Positions 9,360 to 17,749 of a stretch of 64,000 nucleotides of DNA are shown here, in pieces (positions within the stretch are counted from its first letter, which is position 1; every line of letters starts with the position of its first letter). The notes beneath the pieces were generated by a model, which was given only the letters and a program-made list of their open reading frames with translations, was not told the DNA's origin and did no database searches. The position numbers and the translations under genes are program-made. This stretch comes from Janthinobacterium tructae (GTDB taxonomy: Bacteria > Pseudomonadota > Gammaproteobacteria > Burkholderiales > Burkholderiaceae_D): positions 5,208,001 to 5,272,000 of the forward strand of contig NZ_CP041185.1 of assembly GCF_006517255.1 (NCBI RefSeq), read 5' to 3'.

Positions 9360-9360
9360 A

Positions 9361-9389
9361 AAAAGCGAAGCCCAAAGGCTTCGCTTTTT
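9361..9389 (+). terminator. Terminator after the Nudix gene
   Basis: Stem AGCGAAGCC (9364-9372) pairs with GGCTTCGCT (9377-9385) around CAAA, with A-rich and T-rich flanks. It could also terminate the convergent transporter operon, whose last stop codon is at 9461-9463. Confidence 0.88.
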
Positions 9390-9460
9390 GTCATTTTAGG
9401 GAGCGCCTGAAAAATGCCCAGGGCAAGGCAACGACGCCATGGGTATTTTCTCAGGTGCTC

Positions 9461-10432
9461 TTAACGTGACTTGACGAAGGGGATACCGATGGCTTTTGGC
9501 GCGATGGATTTCGCCATCAAGCCTGCCAGCACGATCACGGTGACCACGTACGGCACCATCTGGATCAGCGAGCCGGGAATACGGCCCACGACGGGCAAGT
9601 CCACGCCTTCGATCTGGATCTGGATGGCGGCGAAGAAGCCGAACATCAGACAGCCGAGGAAAGTGTAGACGGGGCGCCAGTTGCCGAACACCATGGCCGT
9701 CAGGGCCAGGTAGCCGGCGCCGGCCGACATGTCGCGCAGGAAGAAGCCGCTTTGCACGATGGCCAGGTACGCGCCCGAGAACGAGCACAGGATGCCGGCC
9801 ACGAGCATGGCCAGGTAGCGCGTCGCTTCCACGCTCACGCCGGCCGAGTCGGCCGCATGCGGGTTTTCGCCGCAGGCACGCAGGCGCAGGCCGAAGCGCG
9901 TGTGGTATAGCAGCCAGTGCACGAGCGGGATCAGCAGGAACGCCACATACACGAGGATGGAATGGCCGCCGATCAAATGGGCATACACCCAGCCGATGAA
10001 GGGGATGTGTTCCACGTACTGTGTGCCCGGCAAGACCACGTCGAACAGCCGCGCCGAACCGAGGTCGGGCGTGCGGCCGCCTTGCTGGAAGAAAAATTGC
10101 GCCAGCACAAACGTCAGTCCGCTCATGGCGATATTGATGGCCATGCCGGCCACCAGCTGATTGCCCTTTTGCGTGATGCTGACATACGCCTGCAGCAGGG
10201 CCAGGGCGACGCAGACGAGCATGCCGGCGGCCATGCCGTAATACGGGTTTTGCGTCGTGTAGGCCACGGCGGCGGAAGCGAAGGCGCTGGCCAGGATCTT
10301 GCCTTCCAGGCCGATGTCGATCATGCCGCTGCGTTCGGCGAACAGGCCGGCCATGGCGGCAAAGATCAGGACTGGCGCATTGCGCACGGTCGATACCAGG
10401 ATGCTGGCGAAATGAAAGTCGTCGAGTGTCAT
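9461..10432 (-). CDS. BMP-family ABC transporter permease (second)
   Basis: This inner-membrane permease of 323 residues belongs to the BPD_transp_2 family, in the subgroup working with BMP-type binding proteins (NupQ/YufQ-like). The conserved permease loop EERSG-like motif appears as LFAERSGMIDIGLEGKI near the N-terminus. About eight to ten hydrophobic helices follow, with a cytoplasmic loop RACGENPHAADSAGVSV that contacts the ATPase. It is the last gene of a four-gene minus-strand operon, four bases after the first permease. Together they form a heteromeric channel, most likely for nucleosides given the neighbouring salvage genes. Confidence 0.9.
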   Translation of the reverse strand: MTLDDFHFASILVSTVRNAPVLIFAAMAGLFAERSGMIDIGLEGKILASAFASAAVAYTTQNPYYGMAAGMLVCVALALLQAYVSITQKGNQLVAGMAINIAMSGLTFVLAQFFFQQGGRTPDLGSARLFDVVLPGTQYVEHIPFIGWVYAHLIGGHSILVYVAFLLIPLVHWLLYHTRFGLRLRACGENPHAADSAGVSVEATRYLAMLVAGILCSFSGAYLAIVQSGFFLRDMSAGAGYLALTAMVFGNWRPVYTFLGCLMFGFFAAIQIQIEGVDLPVVGRIPGSLIQMVPYVVTVIVLAGLMAKSIAPKAIGIPFVKSR

Positions 10433-10436
10433 GGTG

Positions 10437-11516
10437 TTAGCCTTTGGTGCGCTTGAGCAGGGCGGAAATGGCCGGTGCGTAGAAGTTTTCCATGGCGCCG
10501 CAGAACAAAATGATCAAGCCCTGGATGAAAATGAACGTTTCCGTCGGGATATTCGGTTTTTCCAGCGACAAATCAAAACCGCCCTGTATCAGCGCGCCAA
10601 ACAGCACGGCCGAGAGGAAGATGCCGACCGGATGCTGGCGGCCCATCAGGGCGATGGCGATGCCGATGAAGCCGGCGCCGCCCACAAAATTGAGCGACAG
10701 ATAATGCGTCGAACCCATGATGGAATTGACGGAGCCGAGGCCTGCCAGCGCGCCGGAAATGAGCATGACGATGATGATCATCTTGCTGATCGACACGCCT
10801 GCATAGTGGGCTGCATGCTTGTTCAGGCCCGTGGCGCGCAGCTTGAAGCCCCACGACGAGCGCCAGACCATCACGCCGTAGATGACCAGGGCGGCAATCG
10901 CCAGAATAAAACTGATGTTCAGCGGCGTATCGCCCAAGGATGGGAACCAGGTGGAGAGGCGCGGCATTTCGCCGCTTTCCGCAAACACGCGGCTGGCCGT
11001 GTTCTGCTCGCCCGGCGGAATCAGGTACTTCACGATGATGAAGTTCATCAGGCTGGCGGCGATGAAGTTGAACATGATGGTGGTGACCACAATGTGGCTG
11101 CCACGCTTGGCTTGCAGATAGCCGGGCAAGAAGCCCCACAGCGCGCCGAACAGGGCCGCGCCGAGCATGGCGGCCGGAATCAACAGCCAGGCGGGCAGCG
11201 TCTGGTCGAAGGCCAGCATGGCCACCGTCAAGCCCAGGCCGCCGATATACATCTGGCCTTCGGAACCGATATTGAACAGGCCGGCCTGCATCGCCACGGA
11301 GACAGACAGGCCCGTGAAAATGAAGGTGCTGGCGTAGAACAGCGTGTAGCTCAAGCCTTCCGGATTGAGGATGGCGCTGTTGACGAGGATACCCAGCGAT
11401 TCTGCCGGGTCTTCGCCCAGCATATAAATCACCAGGGCTGCGACCAGCAAGGCCGACAGCAGGTTTAACATGGGCATGACAAAGGCTGTCGCCCAGCGTG
11501 GCAAGTCGTTATTCAT
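10437..11516 (-). CDS. BMP-family ABC transporter permease (first)
   Basis: This is a 359-residue inner-membrane permease of the NupP/YufP type, partner of the following permease. It has many hydrophobic helices. The conserved segment GLFNIGSEGQMYIGGLG is the counterpart of the EGK motif in the second permease. The ATPase-contact loop is RATGLNKHAAHYAGVSISKM. Its ATG overlaps the end of the ATPase gene by four bases, implying translational coupling. The pair of unequal permeases is characteristic of BMP-type nucleoside importers rather than sugar importers, which often use a homodimer. Confidence 0.9.
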   Translation of the reverse strand: MNNDLPRWATAFVMPMLNLLSALLVAALVIYMLGEDPAESLGILVNSAILNPEGLSYTLFYASTFIFTGLSVSVAMQAGLFNIGSEGQMYIGGLGLTVAMLAFDQTLPAWLLIPAAMLGAALFGALWGFLPGYLQAKRGSHIVVTTIMFNFIAASLMNFIIVKYLIPPGEQNTASRVFAESGEMPRLSTWFPSLGDTPLNISFILAIAALVIYGVMVWRSSWGFKLRATGLNKHAAHYAGVSISKMIIIVMLISGALAGLGSVNSIMGSTHYLSLNFVGGAGFIGIAIALMGRQHPVGIFLSAVLFGALIQGGFDLSLEKPNIPTETFIFIQGLIILFCGAMENFYAPAISALLKRTKG

Positions 11517-13066
11517 GATTTGTGCATTCCCCCCATCAACAGGCCGATGCGGGTGGTATCGAATTCTTCAATTTTCAGTTCGCCGGTGATGCGTCCGCCG
11601 CACATGACGAGAATGCGGTCGGCCAGCGCCCGCACTTCTTCCAGTTCGACGGACACCAGCAGGATCGCCACGCCCGCGTCGCGCAGGGCCAGCAATTGCG
11701 TATGGATGCTTTCGATGGTGCCGATATCGACGCCGCGCGTGGGTTGCCCGACCAGCATCAGTTTCGGCTTGGCCAGCACTTCGCGCGCGATCACCACCTT
11801 TTGCTGGTTACCGCCAGACAACAAACCGATGCGCAGATCCGGGTTGGCCGGGCGCACGTCGAAAGTTTTCAGCAGCTCCGCGCAGCGCGCGCCGATGGCT
11901 TTGAAGTTGAACAAGCCCCAGCGGTTTTTCAGGTGGTCCTGGTAACCGAGGATGGTGTTTTGCATGACGGAAAAATTTTTCACCACGCCATCGCGCAAGC
12001 GGTCTTCCGGAATGTGGGCGATGCCCAGTTCGCGGAAGGCCAGCGGCAAGCCGTCGGCGTCAGTGCGCTTGCCAAACGGCAAGTCCTTGTCCAGGAAGCG
12101 CAGCTTGCCGGACGTTGGCAAGCGCATGCCCGACAGAATTTCCAGCAGTTCGCTCTGGCCATTGCCGGAAACGCCCGCGATGGCGACGATTTCGCCGGCG
12201 CGCAAGTTGAAGCCGATGTCGGCCAGCAGCTTGACCTGTTGCGCATCGGCCAGTTGCAGACCGTCCACTTCCAGCACCGTGGCGCCCGGATTGTACGGTG
12301 CACGGGGCAAGTGGCTCTGGATGGGGCGGCCCACCATCATATTGGCCAGTTCCTCTTTCGACGTGCCGGCGGTCGCCACGGCGCCCACCACCGTGCCGCC
12401 GCGCATGACGGTGACGTTGTCGGTGATTTCCAGGATCTCTTGCAGTTTATGCGTGATCAGGATGATGGTCTTGCCTTGCTCCTTGAACAGGCGCAGGATT
12501 TCAAACAGCGACGCCGTTTCCTGGGCCGTCAGCACGGCCGTCGGCTCGTCGAGGATCAGGATATTGGCGCTGCGGTAAATCTGCTTGAGGATTTCCACGC
12601 GCTGCTGCGCCCCGACGGACAGGTCTTCGATCTTCGCCAGCGGGTCGACGTCGAGGCGGTAGCGCGCGCAAATCTCGCGCAGCTTGGCTTCCGCTTCGGC
12701 ACGGTGGCTGGCCAGGCGAAAACCGCCTTCCGTGCCCAGCATGATATTGTCGAGGACGGTGAAGTTCTCGACCAGCATGAAATGCTGGTGCACCATGCCG
12801 ATGCCGAGATTGATCGCTTCCTGGCTGTTGCGGATAGGCTGTACTTTTCCGTCGAGCAGGATTTCTCCGCCGTCGGCACGGTAATACCCGTACAGGATAC
12901 TCATCAAGGTCGATTTGCCGGCGCCGTTTTCCCCCACCAGGCCATGGATACTGCCCTTGGCGATGGAGAAACTGACGTCGGCGTTCGCCTTCACATGTCC
13001 AAACTGCTTGGAAATGCTGCGAAATTCTACTGCTGGCTGCATAGGTTCATAACTGGATAGTTTCAT
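11513..13066 (-). CDS. BMP-type ABC transporter double ATPase
   Basis: This is a 517-residue ATPase with two fused nucleotide-binding domains, the usual partner of BMP-type importers (NupO/YufO-like). In the first half: Walker A GENGAGKST, signature LSVGAQQRVEI and Walker B ILILDEPTAVL. In the second half the Walker A region is degenerate (SGNGQSELLE, lacking the GK[ST]), as in related sugar ATPases, while the signature LSGGNQQKVVIAREV and the QPTRGVDIG segment remain. The start is uncertain: ATG 13066 gives MKLSSYEPM, and a second in-frame ATG at 13042 gives MQPAVEF; neither has a clear ribosome site. It lies 57 bp after the binding-protein gene. Confidence 0.92.
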   Translation of the reverse strand: MKLSSYEPMQPAVEFRSISKQFGHVKANADVSFSIAKGSIHGLVGENGAGKSTLMSILYGYYRADGGEILLDGKVQPIRNSQEAINLGIGMVHQHFMLVENFTVLDNIMLGTEGGFRLASHRAEAEAKLREICARYRLDVDPLAKIEDLSVGAQQRVEILKQIYRSANILILDEPTAVLTAQETASLFEILRLFKEQGKTIILITHKLQEILEITDNVTVMRGGTVVGAVATAGTSKEELANMMVGRPIQSHLPRAPYNPGATVLEVDGLQLADAQQVKLLADIGFNLRAGEIVAIAGVSGNGQSELLEILSGMRLPTSGKLRFLDKDLPFGKRTDADGLPLAFRELGIAHIPEDRLRDGVVKNFSVMQNTILGYQDHLKNRWGLFNFKAIGARCAELLKTFDVRPANPDLRIGLLSGGNQQKVVIAREVLAKPKLMLVGQPTRGVDIGTIESIHTQLLALRDAGVAILLVSVELEEVRALADRILVMCGGRITGELKIEEFDTTRIGLLMGGMHKS

Positions 13067-13071
13067 GGAAA

Positions 13072-13103
13072 CGCGCCGCGCGGAGACAGGCCCCGGCGGC
13101 GCG
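13072..13103 (-). promoter_or_regulatory. GC-rich hairpin between binding protein and ATPase genes
   Basis: An 8-bp perfect inverted repeat, CGCGCCGC (13072-13079) and GCGGCGCG (13096-13103), lies in the 57-bp gap of the transporter operon. No T run follows on the minus strand. In binding-protein transporters such hairpins often protect the upstream mRNA, so the binding protein is made in excess; that role here is inferred. Confidence 0.45.
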
Positions 13104-13123
13104 CTAGAAGATACGGAGAAAAA

Positions 13124-14119
13124 TTAAACCGGGCAGCTGCTGCCGACGCGGTAATCGATCACTTTGATCTTGCCATCGATAATGTCCTTACGCGCACCCA
13201 ACACGCGCTTTTCGATTTCCGGCGTAATCAGCTTGCGGTTGTTCGCATCGAGTGCCCAATCCACGCCGCCTTCTTTCAAGCCTTTATAGCTGACGCCACC
13301 CTTCCAGGTGCCGTTCTTGACTTCCATGAAGCTGTCATACACCGTGTTGTCGACGCGCTTGACCATCGAAGTGAGGATGCTGCCAGGGTACAAACCATTC
13401 TGGTTCGAATCGACGCCGATGGCCAGCTTGCCTTTTTCCTTGGCCATTTGCAGGGTACCCATGCCGCTGCCGCCGGCCACGGCGAAGACGACATCGACAC
13501 CGCGCTCGAATTGCGAGCGGGCCAGTTCGCCACCCTTGGCCGGGTCATTCCAGGCGCCGGAGGTGGTGCCGACCATGTTTTGCGTGATTTCCGCTTTCGG
13601 ATTGATGGCCTTGACGCCTTGCGCGTAGCCGCAGGCGAAGTTGCGGATCAGGGGGATATCGATGCCGCCGATGAAGCCGACCTTCTTGCTCTTGCTGGCC
13701 ATGGCTGCAGCCACGCCCACCAGGTAGGAGCCTTCTTCTTCCTTGAAGACGACGGAATTGACGTTGCTGCCGGCGGCCTGGCCGTCGATCAGCACGAATT
13801 TCACGTTCGGGAATTCTTTTGCGACTTTTTGCACGGCTTGCGTTTGCGCAAAGCCGATGGCGGCGATCATGTCGAGTTTCTTGCGGGCCAGGCCGCGCAT
13901 GACTTGCTCGGCTTGCGTATCGCTCGATGCCTGAACTTCGATGAAGGAAATGCCTGTGTCTTTTTTGAAGCGCGAGGCACCTTCGAAAGCGGATTGGTTG
14001 AACGACTTGTCGAACTTGCCGCCCGCGTCATACACGACACCCAGTTTTGGGGTAGCCGCGGACGCTTGAGCAGTCAGAAATACGGCTGCGATCGTCAAAC
14101 TAAATTGTGTAAGTTTCAT
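13124..14119 (-). CDS. BMP-family substrate-binding protein, probably nucleoside-binding
   Basis: This 331-residue periplasmic binding protein is of the BMP (Bmp/PnrA) family. It starts with a signal peptide ending AQASA; no lipobox Cys is present, so it is soluble rather than a lipoprotein, unlike PnrA. The mature protein opens with KLGVVYDAGGKFDKSFNQSA, where the Asp and Phe residues contact the nucleoside in characterised relatives. Other conserved pieces are VAGGSGMGTLQMAKEKGKLA and AIGVDSNQNGLYPGSILTS. AGGAG lies upstream of the ATG. It is the first gene of the transporter operon, preceded by a long leader and by the 76-bp element shared with the phosphorylase operon. Confidence 0.92.
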   Translation of the reverse strand: MKLTQFSLTIAAVFLTAQASAATPKLGVVYDAGGKFDKSFNQSAFEGASRFKKDTGISFIEVQASSDTQAEQVMRGLARKKLDMIAAIGFAQTQAVQKVAKEFPNVKFVLIDGQAAGSNVNSVVFKEEEGSYLVGVAAAMASKSKKVGFIGGIDIPLIRNFACGYAQGVKAINPKAEITQNMVGTTSGAWNDPAKGGELARSQFERGVDVVFAVAGGSGMGTLQMAKEKGKLAIGVDSNQNGLYPGSILTSMVKRVDNTVYDSFMEVKNGTWKGGVSYKGLKEGGVDWALDANNRKLITPEIEKRVLGARKDIIDGKIKVIDYRVGSSCPV

Positions 14120-14420
14120 GAATTGGCTCCTGGAAGATCGATATTGTATATTTTTTATAGGTGAAACATATAATTTGGGGCCGATTTAGCCTGTTTTTGA
14201 TGCAGGAGATGATAATTCCTTATCAACATTGCACCGTATTGAACAAGATCATTGCCGGCCGTGTGTGCTTTTATGTCGACAATGTGATGCTCATGCAACA
14301 GTCGCGCCCCGTCTCTTTTATAGTTACAACATCGAATGGGGCTGCCGGAGCTGGCTGGAATGCGCCGTCAATGGACGGGCAGGGCAGGCACGGAACCGGC
14401 GCCACGATGGGCGTCCGGAT
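14120..14420 (-). promoter_or_regulatory. Long leader of the nucleoside transporter operon
   Basis: No gene is supported in this 301-bp stretch. If the promoter in the adjoining 76-bp element is used, it becomes a leader of about 300 nt. It contains a 16-bp palindrome TGATAATTCCTTATCA at 14210-14225 (6-bp arms) and several A/T-rich patches. Short open frames here have no good ribosome site or recognisable sequence. No known riboswitch consensus was recognised by eye. Confidence 0.45.
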
Positions 14421-14496
14421 CACTATGCATCATGCCAGATATGTATGACAAATACGTTTTTGTTTATGTATTTATATGCAGCGCATATAAATGGCC
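14421..14496 (-). promoter_or_regulatory. 76-bp promoter/operator element, copy 1 (transporter operon)
   Basis: Read on the minus strand, this element aligns without gaps with 17750-17825 (plus strand): 55 of 76 positions match by hand count. It starts with GGCCATTTATAT and contains the dyad ATTTATATGC-GCT-GCATATAAAT (14470-14492). It then has GTATTTG, CATACATAT and TGATGCATAGTG in common with copy 2. TTGTCA and CATAGT, 18 bp apart, are candidate -35 and -10 hexamers. The dyad centre then falls near -66, the usual position of a LysR-type recognition site, and the dyad includes T-N11-A. It sits directly after the LysR gene's stop codon. Confidence 0.65.
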
Positions 14497-14498
14497 TG

Positions 14499-15401
14499 TC
14501 AGGCTGATGGGGGATTGATGATATTCAGGAAGGCCCGCACGACAGGCGCGTCGTCGAGCGTGGTGTAGCTGATATACAGGTTGGCCGACGGCGGATTGGT
14601 CTTGATCGGCAGGAAGACGACGCCGGGCCAGCCGATGCGGCTCGTCGTTTCCGGCACCAGGGTCACGCCCAGGCCCGCGCCCACCATGGCCAGCAGGGTT
14701 TGCGGCTCGCTCGCTTCCTGGAAAATCACGGGGTCGAAACCGGCATTGATGCAGCATTGCACCAGGTAGCGGGGAAACGCGGATTTATCGAGGTTCAAGG
14801 TGAGCATGGGCTCGTGGGCGATGTCGATCAGTTCGATGGCCGTGTTTTTGGCCAGCGGATGGTGTTCGTTGACGGCCACGCAGACGTTTTCGCGGAAGCA
14901 CAGCTCCTGGCGCAGGTTATCGTGGCGCAAGTCGTCGTCATTGAGTTTCGGTTCGCGCCAGAAGCCCACGTCGATCTGCTTGGCGCGCAGCGCCTCGTAC
15001 TGCACCGTGGGACCAAATTCATGAATGGTCCAGCTGACGCGGGGAAATTTGGTCTGGAACTCTTCCAGCAGGCTGGGGATGGGGCCCCACATGGCCGAGC
15101 CGACGATGCCCACGCGCAAGCGGCCCACTTCGCCACGGTCGATCTGGCGGATGGTGTCGATGGTCATGCGCATCTTGGCCAGCAGCTCGGCCGCTTCATT
15201 CATCAGTGCCTTGCCCGCCACGGTCAGCTCGAAAGTGCGCGTGGTGCGCGCAAACAGGCGCACGCCCAGTTCGCTTTCCAGTTTCATGATCTGCTGGCTC
15301 AGGGGCGGCTGCGAGATATGCAGGCGCTCGGCGGCGCGGCTGAAGCTTTTCTCCTCGGCGACGGCAAGAAAATACTTTAACTGTTTCAGATCGATGGACA
15401 T
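14499..15401 (-). CDS. LysR-family transcriptional regulator
   Basis: This 300-residue LysR-type regulator has an N-terminal winged helix (MSIDLKQLKYFLAVAEEKSF, then AAERLHISQPPLSQQIMKLE) and a two-lobed effector domain starting near residue 90 (GRLRVGIVGSAMWGPIPSLL). It is encoded on the same strand as psuK-psuG, 87 bp after psuG, and just before the transporter operon. Its position next to the shared 76-bp element makes it the best candidate regulator for nucleoside uptake and phosphorolysis. The effector is unknown; a nucleoside, base or sugar phosphate would fit. It belongs to the CbnR/CatR-like branch by general appearance, without firm assignment. Confidence 0.85.
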   Translation of the reverse strand: MSIDLKQLKYFLAVAEEKSFSRAAERLHISQPPLSQQIMKLESELGVRLFARTTRTFELTVAGKALMNEAAELLAKMRMTIDTIRQIDRGEVGRLRVGIVGSAMWGPIPSLLEEFQTKFPRVSWTIHEFGPTVQYEALRAKQIDVGFWREPKLNDDDLRHDNLRQELCFRENVCVAVNEHHPLAKNTAIELIDIAHEPMLTLNLDKSAFPRYLVQCCINAGFDPVIFQEASEPQTLLAMVGAGLGVTLVPETTSRIGWPGVVFLPIKTNPPSANLYISYTTLDDAPVVRAFLNIINPPSA

Positions 15402-15488
15402 GCTTTCCTTGGCGTTGCGTGGTGCCTGGCGATGGAACGGCGCGCAGACCTTGATACAGGCATGCGCGCTTTCTTTACAGCGGTCCTA

Positions 15489-16418
15489 TTATCGTGCCAC
15501 GACTGCCCGCATGGCAATGGCCAGCGCGGTGCCCACCTGGGCATTGTGCTTGACCAGCGCGATATTCGTCGCCAGGCTGCGCCCGTCCGTCAACTGCTTG
15601 ATGCGCGACAACAGGAATGGCGTGACTTGCTTGCCCTTCACGCCGCCCGCATCCGCTTCCTGCAGCGCTTGCGTGGTGATCGCGTCGATTTCTTCCTTGG
15701 GCATCGCTTGCGCGGCCGGCACCGGGTTGCTGACGATCACGCCGCCTTTCAAGCCCAGTTGCCATTTCGTATCGATGAAAGCGGCCTGCTCGGCGGCGGT
15801 ATCGAGGCGGAAATCGGCCTTGAAGCCGCTTTCGCGCGTGAAGAAGGCAGGAAAACCTTCCTGGCCCACGCTGATGACGGGCACGCCGTGGGTTTCCAGG
15901 TATTCCAGGGTCAGGCCGATGTCGAGGATGGATTTGACGCCCGCGCAGACGACGGCGACCGAGGTTTGCGCCAGTTCCTGCAAGTCGGCCGAAATGTCGA
16001 AGCTGGTTTCCGCGCCGCGGTGCACGCCGCCGATGCCGCCCGTGACGAACACGGTGATGCCCGCCAGTTCCGCGCAGATCATGGTGGCGGCCACGGTGGT
16101 GGCGCCCAGTTTGCGTTGCGACAGGACGAACGGCAGGTCGCGGCGGCTGACTTTCATGGCATCGGGCGAGGTGCCCAGCAATTCCAGCTGTTCCGGCGAC
16201 AGGCCCACGCAGATCTTGCCGTCGATGATGGCGATGGTGGCCGGCACGGCGCCGCCGTCACGGATGATCTGTTCCACTTCGCGCGCCATTTCCACGTTTT
16301 GCGGATACGGCATGCCATGCGAAATGATGGTCGATTCCAGCGCCACGATGGCCTTGCCGGCGGCGCGCGCGGCGAGCACTTCTTGCGAGAACAAGAGGAA
16401 ATTCTGTAATTGGGTCAT
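15489..16418 (-). CDS. psuG: Pseudouridine-5'-phosphate glycosidase
   Basis: This 309-residue protein is PsuG (YeiN family). It cleaves pseudouridine 5'-phosphate, breaking the C-C bond, into uracil and ribose 5-phosphate. Recognisable conserved blocks are [17 protein letters not shown] near the N-terminus, [31 protein letters not shown] and [15 protein letters not shown], ending in [12 protein letters not shown] and [13 protein letters not shown]. Length is normal for the family. It begins three bases after the stop of the kinase gene, which supplies its substrate. The uracil released can enter the reductive pathway encoded at 31739-41544. Confidence 0.95.
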   Translation of the reverse strand: MTQLQNFLLFSQEVLAARAAGKAIVALESTIISHGMPYPQNVEMAREVEQIIRDGGAVPATIAIIDGKICVGLSPEQLELLGTSPDAMKVSRRDLPFVLSQRKLGATTVAATMICAELAGITVFVTGGIGGVHRGAETSFDISADLQELAQTSVAVVCAGVKSILDIGLTLEYLETHGVPVISVGQEGFPAFFTRESGFKADFRLDTAAEQAAFIDTKWQLGLKGGVIVSNPVPAAQAMPKEEIDAITTQALQEADAGGVKGKQVTPFLLSRIKQLTDGRSLATNIALVKHNAQVGTALAIAMRAVVAR

Positions 16419-16421
16419 GTG

Positions 16422-17579
16422 TCAATCCTGTTGAAAGAGGGTAGGGGGAGGCGGCGCCAGGTCGGCATCGTCGATGTCGTCGAGCGCGCCGGCGGAAATC
16501 TGGGGGGAGACAGTGGCGGCCGATTCCAGGGTCATGGCGGCCAGCTTCAGGCCGCGCCGGCACGCCAGTTTCAAATCGCTGCTGTCGTGGTAGAGCGACC
16601 AGCAGACGGCGGCGGAAAACGCGTCGCCGGCGCCCGTCACGTCGACGGCGGCCACTTCGCGCGCGGCCAGGTGCACGACAGGCGCGTCCAGGCCGTCGCC
16701 ATCGGTGAAGTACACGCCTTCGCCGCCGCAGGTGACGATCACATGGCGCGCGCCCTGGCGCTGCACTTCGCGGCAGGCGGCGCGCACCTCAAACGCCGTG
16801 GGCAAGGCCCGCGCCACGCGCGTTTCCAGTTCGCCCCGGTTGAGGATCAGCAGATGTAAGCCCGTCAGGTCTTGCGGCAAATGCGCCATCTTCGGCTGCG
16901 ACACGGCGACGATGACCAGCGGCGTGGCGTGGGCAGCATCCTGGCGTGCATCGGCCAGCAGTGCCTGCACGCTGTCGTGGCCCAGGTTCAGGTCGCAGAC
17001 GGTGAGGGCGGCGGCGGCGCGCTGCGGCTGGCGGCTGTGCAAGAAGGCCGGGGTCAGCTGTTCGTAGAGTTGCATGTTGGCCATCGCCAGCAGCATTTCG
17101 CCATGCTCATCGAGCACGGCCGTATAGGTGCCGCTGCTGGTGTTGCTCAGATGCAAGCTGCCGCGCATGTCGATACCCGCATCTTCCGCGTGCGTCTGCA
17201 GGGCGTGGCCGGCCGCATCGTCGCCCAGCGCCGTCAGCAGGGCCACGGGGATAGCCAGGCGGGCCAGGTTTTCCGCGATGTTGCGGCCCACGCCGCCAAA
17301 CACCTCTTCCGAGCGCACGGGATTCGAGGTGCCCATCTGCAGGGTGGCCAGGGTGCGCATCTTGCGGTCCAGGTTGGCGGCGCCGATGCACAGCACGGGG
17401 CGGCTGTCGGGCAGCACGTAGGCGCGTCCCAGCAGACGTCGTTCGCGTATCAGGCCGGCGATGTGGCCGGCCACGGCCGAGCGCGACAAGCCCAGTTCGC
17501 TCGCCAGGTCTTGCTGCGAGATGAAGGGATTGTTGCGGATCAGCGCATATAACTGGTCTTTTTTATTGGTATCGGTCAC
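16422..17579 (-). CDS. psuK: Pseudouridine kinase-like PfkB protein with N-terminal HTH
   Basis: This is a PfkB-family carbohydrate kinase of 385 residues with an N-terminal winged helix (DQLYALIRNNPFISQQDLAS, then ELGLSRSAVAGHIAGLI). The kinase domain follows: VLCIGAANLDRKM, FGGVGRNIAENLARL, and the C-terminal signature DVTGAGDAFSAAVCWSLY with catalytic Asp. The HTH-kinase layout is that of E. coli YeiI; coupling to psuG indicates pseudouridine as substrate. GTG 17579 is preferred as start because a good promoter (-35 TTGACA, -10 TAAAGT) lies at 17614-17642. The in-frame TTG 17642 and ATG 17624 would therefore start before or within the promoter. The HTH suggests it may regulate its own operon. 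Confidence 0.85.
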   Translation of the reverse strand: MTDTNKKDQLYALIRNNPFISQQDLASELGLSRSAVAGHIAGLIRERRLLGRAYVLPDSRPVLCIGAANLDRKMRTLATLQMGTSNPVRSEEVFGGVGRNIAENLARLAIPVALLTALGDDAAGHALQTHAEDAGIDMRGSLHLSNTSSGTYTAVLDEHGEMLLAMANMQLYEQLTPAFLHSRQPQRAAAALTVCDLNLGHDSVQALLADARQDAAHATPLVIVAVSQPKMAHLPQDLTGLHLLILNRGELETRVARALPTAFEVRAACREVQRQGARHVIVTCGGEGVYFTDGDGLDAPVVHLAAREVAAVDVTGAGDAFSAAVCWSLYHDSSDLKLACRRGLKLAAMTLESAATVSPQISAGALDDIDDADLAPPPPTLFQQD

Positions 17580-17596
17580 AAGTTTTCGCTGAAGGG

Positions 17597-17631
17597 TTAA
17601 ACATTTGTCTGGAACTTTAAACATTTGTCTG
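17597..17631. repeat. 15-bp direct repeat over the psuKG promoter
   Basis: TTAAACATTTGTCTG occurs at 17597-17611 and again at 17617-17631, exactly 20 bp apart (two helical turns). One copy overlaps the promoter spacer and part of the -10 hexamer and the other covers the expected start site. This arrangement is typical of a repressor operator; the kinase's own HTH domain is a candidate binder. Confidence 0.7.
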
Positions 17632-17642
17632 TTTGGTGTCAA
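17614..17642 (-). promoter_or_regulatory. psuKG promoter
   Basis: On the minus strand TTGACA (17642-17637), a 17-bp spacer and TAAAGT (17619-17614) make a good sigma-70 promoter, with the start site expected near 17607. The leader to the GTG at 17579 would be about 28 nt. Confidence 0.65.
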
Positions 17643-17668
17643 GCTTGTGCCAAGTTCGTGTCAAGTAG
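17636..17668. repeat. Three 11-bp tandem repeats upstream of psuKG
   Basis: GTGTCAAGCTT, GTGCCAAGTTC and GTGTCAAGTAG follow one another without gaps. On the minus strand each gives CTTGrCAC, so the copy nearest the gene supplies the -35 TTGACA. They may be activator or alternative RNA polymerase sites. Confidence 0.6.
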
Positions 17669-17749
17669 GCATAAAAAACCTTCGTATGGAGCTTGTATGC
17701 ATGGATTTCCCGGGCATGGCAGGCCTGGGCTAGCCTCGACTATAATATC

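Noticed and set aside
14161..14448. Small plus-strand coding frames in the transporter leader
   Set aside because: No ribosome site, no family resemblance, and antisense to the proposed leader; sequence looks non-coding.
17640..17642. TTG at 17642 as start of the HTH-PfkB kinase
   Set aside because: A good promoter and operator repeats lie downstream of it; GTG 17579 gives a proper HTH N-terminus after a short leader.
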